Shown: positions 35,724-42,900 of the stretch, in pieces
How positions within the stretch are numbered: position 1 is the stretch's first letter
Layout of the letters: the number at the start of each line of letters is the position of its first letter
Assembly (NCBI GenBank): GCA_045635885.1
Contig: JAZTWO010000077.1
Location: 1-64,000 of the forward strand
Length of the DNA: 64,000 nucleotides
Source: RGIG4608 sp045635885
Lineage (GTDB): Bacteria > Bacillota > Clostridia > Oscillospirales > CAG-272
Reading direction: 5' to 3'
Made by a program: the position numbers and the translations under genes
Notes under the pieces: generated by a model
The model's database searches: none
What the model saw: the letters and a program-made list of their open reading frames with translations, nothing else
What the model was told of the DNA's origin: nothing

Positions 35724-38516
35724 ATGAAAAAGATTTTATTGTTATTGTTATTCATTGTAACTTTATTTGCTTTTACATCCTGCGATTCCGTTCATATTCA
35801 TAACCTTACAAGTATGGTTGCTTTGGAGCCAACTTGCGCAACAGAGGGAACGTCTTATATGGTATGTACAGAGTGCGGAGAGGTTGCAAGCACTATTACA
35901 CTTCCTAAAACTAACGACCATACCCCTGAAATTATTCCTGCGGTTGAGCCGACTTGCTCAAGCACAGGACATACAGAAGGCAAGAAGTGTTTAATTTGTA
36001 ATCTTATTATTGTTAAACCAGATACCGTAGAAAAGCTTTCTCATGATTTTGGTGAATGGCAAACTGTTAAAGAACCTACAACAACTCAAGAAGGTTTGCA
36101 AGAAAGATATTGTGCATGCGGAGCAACAGAAGTCCGTACTATTACATACGGAAATTACACTTACAACGCTTATATGCTTGAATTTCCGTTAACATGGAAT
36201 CCTCACAACTATGAAATGGAATCTGCAAAAGAAATCCTTAATTATACAACAGTTGGTTTCTACACATTCGATTACAACGAAGATAAAACGGGGTTCGTTA
36301 TCGTTCCCGAAATGGCAGCTCAGATGCCTATCGACGTAACTGCTGATTACGTTGGTGATAGATGGGGAATTGGTGAAACCGAAACTGCGAGAGCTTGGAA
36401 GATAGTTCTTCGTGACGACCTTAACTGGGAAGACGGCACACCCATCACAGCTTATGATTTCATCGAATCCGCTAAGAGATTACTTTCTTACGGATCAAAC
36501 GTTGATTCTTTTTACTTGGGCGATATGAAAGTTGTTGGTGCAAAGTATTACCACTATTTTAGCGCTTCTATTATCGCTCCTGCTAATGATTTATACAAGA
36601 CATACTCTACAGATCTTGATGATTATCTCATTTTCTCGCTTGAAGCTCCCAATGAAGATAATGACTATGCTGAATGTGCAATGAGAACAATGATGGGCTT
36701 CCCTAATTCTTACAACGCAGCAGCTTGTGCAAACTACCTTATTAGTAACTACCTTGCTGGAACAGCATTCACAGCAGAAGCAGCAGCTCAGATGGAAGGC
36801 ATGACTCTTGCTGATATCAAGGCAAATGACAAATTGGCGGCGGCATGGACAGATCTTATCAGTTTGTGGCCTATAGATCCCAATGAAGAGCTTTACTTCT
36901 TATTGACAAATAGTGTATATAAATCAGTTGAATGGGATTCTGTTGGTCTTCTTGCTCTCTCTAATACGGAAATCGTTATTATTCTTGAAGAAGCTCTTTC
37001 CGGTTATGATCTTAACTATTCACTTACAGGAAACTTCGGTCTTGTTTACATTCCTACTTATGATGCTTGTGCGTCTGTTGACTCAAACGGAGATTACATA
37101 AATACATATGGAACATCCGTGGTGACACACATGAGCTTCGGTCCTTACAAGCTTACATACTATGAGTACAATAAACTGATCGTTCTTGAAACTAACCCCT
37201 ATTGGTACGGTTACTATGATTCGGATCGTGCAGGTCAGTATCAGACAACAAAAATTGTTTATGACTGGTATGCTGACTCCGAAGCAGCTATGGACGCATT
37301 CCTTCAGGGTAAGCTTGACTATATGGATCTTGGCGATAGTGATATTCCTCAGTACATAGGTTCTGACCGTATATACTACACAGACGGTGCTTCCACATGG
37401 TTCATCGTTCTTAATCCCAACGAACTCGCTTTTGCTAAATGGGAAGCTAACAATCCCGGTTATGATAAGTCCATCATGACAATTAAGGAATTTCGTATGG
37501 CTCTTTCATTCTCACTTGACAGACAGGGCTTTATAAATACAGTTGACCCTGCAGGTTCTGTCGCTTTGGGTTTGTTCAATAATGGAATCTGCTCTGGTTA
37601 TGAGCTTGGTACTATGTACCGTGAAGAAGAAGCTGCCAAGGATACACTCCTTGCTTACTGGGGCATTTCTCAAGACCAAATTGGTCCCGGAAAACAGTAT
37701 GCAACAAAGGACGAAGCTATTGCTTCTATCACAGGTTACAACCTTGCAGGTGCTAAGGTATTATTCAATCAGGCATATGATAAGGTTATAGAAGCCGGCC
37801 TCTATGACGGTCAGGAAAAGATCCTCATCAACATTGGTACACCTAACAACACATCTAAGTTCTACACACGTGGTTACACATTCCTTGTAAACTGTTGGAC
37901 AGAAGCGGTTAGGGGAACAAAGCTTGAAGGCAAGCTTGAATTCACAAACGACTCTACTCTTGGCGATGGATTCTCCGATGCTCTTAGGACTAACGCAGTT
38001 GATATGCTCTTCGGAATAGGTTGGAGTGGTTCTCAGTTTAACCCTTACAGTCTTATTAATGCATACACAGAAGATGGCTACCATTATGACACTGCATGGG
38101 ATACATCTGCTGAAATGATGGATTTTGTAGCAGACAATGGTACAACTTACAGAGCATCCGTTCTTAAATGGTCTTACTCACTCAAAGGTGAAGTGATCGA
38201 AGTTCAGGTGGTTGGTGCTAACGGTAAGGTAACCGGTGACGTTGAATACTTCTCTTGTGGTTCTGAAGACGGAAAGCCAGAAGAAAGAGTTCGCCTTCTT
38301 GCTGCAGTTGAACAGAGAGTTCTTGAACAGTGTAACGTGATTCCCACACATAACCAGTCTTCTGCTTCTCTTCTTGGTAATCAGGTGGAATATGCCAAGC
38401 AGGAATACGTTTATGGTATTGATCGTGGTGGTATCCAGTACATGACATATAACTACACGGACGAAGAATGGGAGACATACGTTGCTGAACAGGGTGGCGT
38501 TATTTCGTATAAATAA
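35724..38516 (+). CDS. Cys-repeat lipoprotein fused to family 5 solute-binding protein
   Basis: The product has 930 residues. The lipoprotein signal ends in F-T-S-C with Cys at 20. Residues about 21-138 are three divergent Cys-rich repeats (P-T-C-A-T-E-G-T; P-T-C-S-S-T-G-H; then a C-x-C-G unit). From about 145 on it is an SBP_bac_5 (oligopeptide/nickel type) binding protein: P-L-T-W-N-P-H near 154, W-K-I-V-L-R-D-D-L-N-W-E-D-G-T-P near 222, and F-R-M-A-L-S-F-S-L-D-R near 590. It is longer than ordinary members, both from the repeats and from inserts in the core. No permease or ATPase gene lies nearby, so it may be an orphan receptor or may use a distant transporter. It is monocistronic. Confidence 0.85.
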   Translation: MKKILLLLLFIVTLFAFTSCDSVHIHNLTSMVALEPTCATEGTSYMVCTECGEVASTITLPKTNDHTPEIIPAVEPTCSSTGHTEGKKCLICNLIIVKPDTVEKLSHDFGEWQTVKEPTTTQEGLQERYCACGATEVRTITYGNYTYNAYMLEFPLTWNPHNYEMESAKEILNYTTVGFYTFDYNEDKTGFVIVPEMAAQMPIDVTADYVGDRWGIGETETARAWKIVLRDDLNWEDGTPITAYDFIESAKRLLSYGSNVDSFYLGDMKVVGAKYYHYFSASIIAPANDLYKTYSTDLDDYLIFSLEAPNEDNDYAECAMRTMMGFPNSYNAAACANYLISNYLAGTAFTAEAAAQMEGMTLADIKANDKLAAAWTDLISLWPIDPNEELYFLLTNSVYKSVEWDSVGLLALSNTEIVIILEEALSGYDLNYSLTGNFGLVYIPTYDACASVDSNGDYINTYGTSVVTHMSFGPYKLTYYEYNKLIVLETNPYWYGYYDSDRAGQYQTTKIVYDWYADSEAAMDAFLQGKLDYMDLGDSDIPQYIGSDRIYYTDGASTWFIVLNPNELAFAKWEANNPGYDKSIMTIKEFRMALSFSLDRQGFINTVDPAGSVALGLFNNGICSGYELGTMYREEEAAKDTLLAYWGISQDQIGPGKQYATKDEAIASITGYNLAGAKVLFNQAYDKVIEAGLYDGQEKILINIGTPNNTSKFYTRGYTFLVNCWTEAVRGTKLEGKLEFTNDSTLGDGFSDALRTNAVDMLFGIGWSGSQFNPYSLINAYTEDGYHYDTAWDTSAEMMDFVADNGTTYRASVLKWSYSLKGEVIEVQVVGANGKVTGDVEYFSCGSEDGKPEERVRLLAAVEQRVLEQCNVIPTHNQSSASLLGNQVEYAKQEYVYGIDRGGIQYMTYNYTDEEWETYVAEQGGVISYK

Positions 38517-38549
38517 TTAATTGGTTTAGTTTTTTTAGCCAGAACAAAC

Positions 38550-38594
38550 AGAACACCGACATAGCTAAGTTGTGCTTAGCTAAGTCGGTGTTCT
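38550..38594 (+). terminator. Long hairpin terminator after the binding protein
   Basis: A 20-base stem with one mismatch (38550-38569 with 38575-38594) and a 5-nt loop, followed by a weak T-rich tail. It lies 33 bp after the stop codon. Confidence 0.7.
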
Positions 38595-38612
38595 TTGTAA
38601 TTTCCCTCGCTA

Positions 38613-38708
38613 CGAGAGATTGAATGGTAGACCCGACGCGTAACCATTCATTTTCTCGGAAAATGATATATAGATTATCCCCCTCTTTTTGCTTTTTCAG
38701 AAAGAGGG
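38613..38708. other. Gap with two hairpins before the AraC-type gene
   Basis: An imperfect hairpin (CGAGA 38613-38617 with TCTCG 38654-38658; GAATGGT 38622-38628 with ACCATTC 38643-38649) is followed by a second hairpin CCCTCTTT (38681-38688) with AAAGAGGG (38701-38708). The second may end the minus-strand regulator transcript, but it has no T run there. The first has no clear role. Confidence 0.45.
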
Positions 38709-38715
38709 AGATGTT

Positions 38716-39585
38716 TTATTGTTGATGTGTTTTTCTGTATGCAGTTGGTGAAATTCCATTTTTCTTTTTGAAAATAGCAGAGAAGTGATATTCATCTACA
38801 AAGCACAGAGAATCACTGATTTCTTTTATACTTAATCTCGTTTTAGTCAGTAAGTTTTTGGATATTGCAATTCTATGGTTAAGCAAATACTGATAGGGTG
38901 TAGTATCGAAATACTTTTTGAATTCACGGCTTATCTGTGACTTTGACAAATGGATCTCGTCATATAAATCCTGCATAGACACTTTTCTGTAAATTGCTTG
39001 GTCGAGCAATTCCTTTGTTTTAATGGCGGTAGGAGAAACCTTTTGCTTTTCATCGTTTTCTACCAATCGTAGAATAATTTTGAAAATGATTTCAGATGCT
39101 TTTAAATATACTTCTTCATTGTCGTTATATTTTATAGCCAAATCCAATAATTCATTAAAGAATTCCTTGCAGTTAGTATTCTTAAATACTACTCGCCCCG
39201 ATAGACCGTAAGCGCTGATAATATCCGTGAAAACACCGCCAAAAAAGTTTACCCAAATTTTTTCATAAGGATCATTAGGGTCTGCTCCGTAACGATGTTT
39301 TGAACCAAGATGAATTAAATAAACGTCGTTTTCTTCAACTGTATATTTTTTGTCGTCGCATATGATAAATCCTTTGCCCTTGCTGATGTATTCAAGAACG
39401 AAATAGTCTGAGTGTTGTCTTTCAATGAAATACTTTTTGTTGGGGTGGGTAATTCCAATTGCTTCAATTCTAACGGGGTATTCCTTGGAATCGTCATATG
39501 TAAAATAGTTTAATTCTTCAAAGCTCGTGTCACCGTAAGTAATATTTTTCTTTGGGTCATAGTTTGTTTTTGCAATTTGTAACAT
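38716..39585 (-). CDS. AraC family transcriptional regulator
   Basis: The product has 289 residues. The N-terminal part (about 15-170) is a cupin-like sensor with the short motif G-K-G-F-I and V-Y-L-I-H-L-G-S-K-H near 90, the kind that binds sugars. The C-terminal 100 residues hold two helix-turn-helix units with M-Q-D-L-Y-D-E-I-H-L-S-K-S-Q-I-S-R near 202 and I-S-D-S-L-C-F-V-D-E-Y-H-F-S near 255, then G-I-S-P-T-A-Y-R-K. It starts at ATG 39585 behind AGGTGA. It faces away from the GH31 gene, and the direct repeats between them make it the likely activator of that locus. Confidence 0.93.
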   Translation of the reverse strand: MLQIAKTNYDPKKNITYGDTSFEELNYFTYDDSKEYPVRIEAIGITHPNKKYFIERQHSDYFVLEYISKGKGFIICDDKKYTVEENDVYLIHLGSKHRYGADPNDPYEKIWVNFFGGVFTDIISAYGLSGRVVFKNTNCKEFFNELLDLAIKYNDNEEVYLKASEIIFKIILRLVENDEKQKVSPTAIKTKELLDQAIYRKVSMQDLYDEIHLSKSQISREFKKYFDTTPYQYLLNHRIAISKNLLTKTRLSIKEISDSLCFVDEYHFSAIFKKKNGISPTAYRKTHQQ

Positions 39586-39600
39586 ATTTTCACCTACCTT

Positions 39601-39631
39601 GCTTTTAATACTACTAATTCACATCTTTTTG
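39601..39631. promoter_or_regulatory. Direct repeat copy 1, probable AraC-type operator
   Basis: Holds CTACTAAT, two free bases, then ACATCTTTTTG (39611-39631), preceded by a GCTTTTAATA stretch like that of copy 2. It lies in the transcribed leader of the regulator gene, 16 bp from its start codon, where a bound protein could block transcription (autoregulation). Confidence 0.6.
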
Positions 39632-39664
39632 ATTAATTTTATAGTATTTTTGCTTGTTTTTGTT

Positions 39665-39693
39665 ATTATAACACAAATTTGCGGATTTGTCAA
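39665..39693 (-). promoter_or_regulatory. Promoter of the AraC-type gene
   Basis: On the minus strand TTGACA (39688-39693), 17-bp spacer, TATAAT (39665-39670). Both boxes are perfect. Confidence 0.85.
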
Positions 39694-39712
39694 AGGTTTG
39701 ATAGGCATTTTT

Positions 39713-39745
39713 GCTCTTATTATGCTACTAATATACATCTTTTTG
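39713..39745. promoter_or_regulatory. Direct repeat copy 2, probable AraC-type operator
   Basis: Repeats CTACTAAT, two free bases and ACATCTTTTTG (39725-39745) in the same direction, 114 bp from copy 1, close to eleven helix turns. It ends 17 bp before the -35 box of the GH31 promoter, the usual place for an AraC-type activator. Confidence 0.6.
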
Positions 39746-39762
39746 CCGATTTTGAGCATTTA

Positions 39763-39792
39763 TTGATTATACTTTTTTTACTATAATATAAT
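39763..39792 (+). promoter_or_regulatory. Promoter of the GH31-phosphoesterase locus
   Basis: TTGATT (39763-39768), 18-bp spacer, TATAAT (39787-39792). The leader to the start codon is about 110 bp and contains an AT-rich inverted repeat GTTAATTT/AAATTAAC (39862-39869, 39880-39887) just before the ribosome site. Confidence 0.72.
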
Positions 39793-39909
39793 TGTAGATA
39801 AAATTATTCGTCAATATCACATTTTTTTGTGCATATTTCACAAATAATTAATCTTTATTATGTTAATTTATCCATATTAAAATTAACAACAAAAAGGAGA
39901 AAGAAATTT

Positions 39910-42900
39910 ATGAAGAAAGGCAGCCTACTGACATTAGCATTATTAGGTTTGGTTTTAGGTGTGACATTTATGTTGAGTGGATGTAAACCGAAGAATCCGG
40001 AAACTACAAAACCGGTGGAAAAAGAAAATAAGGAGATTTCAGTTGTTGAACTTGGTGACGTTCGTGTTCAATTGCTTTCGGAGTCTATTGTGCGTATCGA
40101 AAACAAAGGACCGAAGGGATTTGAAGATCGTCCAAGCTACATAGTGCCAAATCGTGATGATTATGATGAAGTAATTTACACGATTGAAAAACAAAATGAT
40201 GTTACTTTGATAAAAACATCTAAGTATATAGTTCATATTCCTAATGGAGGAAAGGCAGAGGATGCTTATATCACCGATTCACAAGGTGAAAATCTCTGGG
40301 CATACTCCGATGCAGGTAGAACTGATACAAACGTTTATTTGCCAAGCCCTTCGGATGAGCTTAAGAGCTGGTATTTTACAGATAGTCCAAGAATAATCCC
40401 TTCAGAATATGGATATTCGAGTAATAGTAATACTACTTATCTGCAGGATTGGGATTTCTCAAATGATGCTTTAGACGTTTTCGTATTCTTACCCAACGGT
40501 GATTATTCACAATTTTGCTCTGACTATATAAAGGTTACGGGTGAGAGCGAGATGGTTAGCTTACAAACATTTGGATATTGGGATTCTCGTTGGTATCCTT
40601 ATTCTGCACAGTCAGCAATGAAGCAGATAATGGATTATCAAAAGAGAGGATACAGTATTGACGTTTTGGTAATTGACACCGACTGGAGAGCTTCAGGAAG
40701 TAACGGACAGGGCTCAGGCGGTATCGGTTATGATATAAACACTTCATTGTTTCCCGATATGGCGGCATTCCTTGCCGAGTGTGAAGAAATGGGCATTGAC
40801 ATTTGCTTCAATGACCATCCCGAGCCTGTAATCGGTACAACTAACGGATTGGATAAATCCGAGGTAGCATACCGTGGAGATAAGCTCACCTTGATTTTGT
40901 CTTTAGGCATAGATTATTGGTGGTATGATAGAAACTGGAGCGTTTCTCTTAACTCCTGCGACCCCGATATAAGTGCGTATGCATTTGGTATGTATGCATA
41001 TCAGTTTATTACCGAGGAATATCGTGAAAGTGTTACAGACTGGGATGAATTTGCAAAGAGATCCTTGATTATGGCAAACGTTGACGGTGTTTTACACGGT
41101 AAATGGTATTATGCTTCGGATATTTCGGCTCATAGATATTCAATTCAATGGACCGGTGATATAGGAGCAAATTCCGATGCCTTGGCTCAGGAAATCTATA
41201 CATCAGTATTTGGTGGTGCTGAGGTTGGCTTGCCCTATATGTCCAGTGATATTGGTGGACACAATCAACCTGTTACCGACGAAATGTATGCAAGATGGAT
41301 TCAATACGGTGCATTGTCCACAATTTGCCGTGTACACTGTACATCCGACAGATACATTCATCAGGACGGCAGAATGCCTTGGCTCTTTGGTGAAACCGCA
41401 GAAGAGGTTGCGCATACATACCTCGATATGAGATACCGTTTACTTCCTTTGTATTATGCTTTGGCAAGACAGAACTACGATACAGGCTTACCGATAATGC
41501 AAAGACTTGACATTCAGTATCCCGAATATGCTGAGTCGAGCAGAAATGATGAATATTTGCTTGGCGATTACATTCTGGTAGCACCTATTAATGAAACCGA
41601 TACAAAGGTTCCCGATGAATTGCTTACTAATAATGGGCTTCTGGGACTCAAAGCAGAATATTATAACAACAATAATTGGAGCGGTTCTCCTGTACTTACA
41701 AGAACGGATTCCAATATATATTATGATTGGGCAAACAAAGGACCAAGCGGACTTGATCTTGTTGATAATTTCTCAATCAAATGGACGGGTAATATTACAA
41801 TAGGCGATAGAGATGCAGCTTTGACATTTTTTGCTGATGATGCTATTGTTGTATACATAGACGGAGTTAAAGTGGTTGACGGATTGAACGTTTACGATAC
41901 CAATTTGACAACACCCGTTTATAAAGCGAATTCAACTCATACTATTGAAGTAAGATATGCCGAATACGGTGGCAATGCTCACGTTTATATGCGCTATTTG
42001 CAACAGGGAGATTCAGCGTGCTACAACATAAGAACAGTATTTATTCCTGATGGTACTTGGATTGACGTGTGGAGTGGAGAAAGATTTGTAGGACCTGCTA
42101 CTTACACAGTTACTCATCCTCTTGAAACATCTCCCATCTTTGTTAGAGAGGGTTCACTCATCGCTCTTGCTCCCAATATGATAAACGTCAGCGAAAAGGA
42201 CTGGAGCGAAATGGTTTTGGATGTTTATCCATCAACTAATTATGAAGCAGAAATCAGCTTGTACGAGGATGATACAATAACAACTGCATACAAGTCTGGT
42301 TTCTATAGAACAACTGACATCACCATGGATTTTGATGCAGGACGCGAAGCATTACTTATTAATATTGGTGCTGCGAAGGGCGAGTTTGAAGGAGACAGAG
42401 CATTCACAGAACGCAAATGGACTGTAAGATTGCATACAAATCCCGGATGGGGTTCCGTAACTTCCATTGTTGTAAATGGTAAGGTAGTTGATTTTGATTT
42501 TATTTCCAAATCAAAGAATGGCGTGCCTTTCGCATTTGATGGCGCTTCCCCAGATGGTGATATATATGAATTTGTAGTTGAAGGTTCAGTTTATGAATCA
42601 TACGAAATAAAGGTATTCTATTCAAGTACAAAAGAATCCGAAACAAACTATTCATACGAAAAAGTAGAAATTCCATTTGATTTGTCATTCGACGAAGCAG
42701 GTGATGGTGTAGCACTTGGTAATTCAACACTTGATTGGATTTCCTTCGGTGAAAATGATGAAAATGAAAGCGATATTTTCTCATCTACAACGTCATACGA
42801 TACTCCTTGGGTAACAAATGGAGAATTTGTTAAGTTATTTGATAACGGTGATTTCTCATCAGCATCAATTAATTCTCAAAAGGACTTCTCATTTGAAATA

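Noticed and set aside
35724..36140. Cys repeats read as rubredoxin or ferredoxin domains
   Set aside because: Spacing between Cys pairs is irregular and no aromatic core or cluster motif fits.
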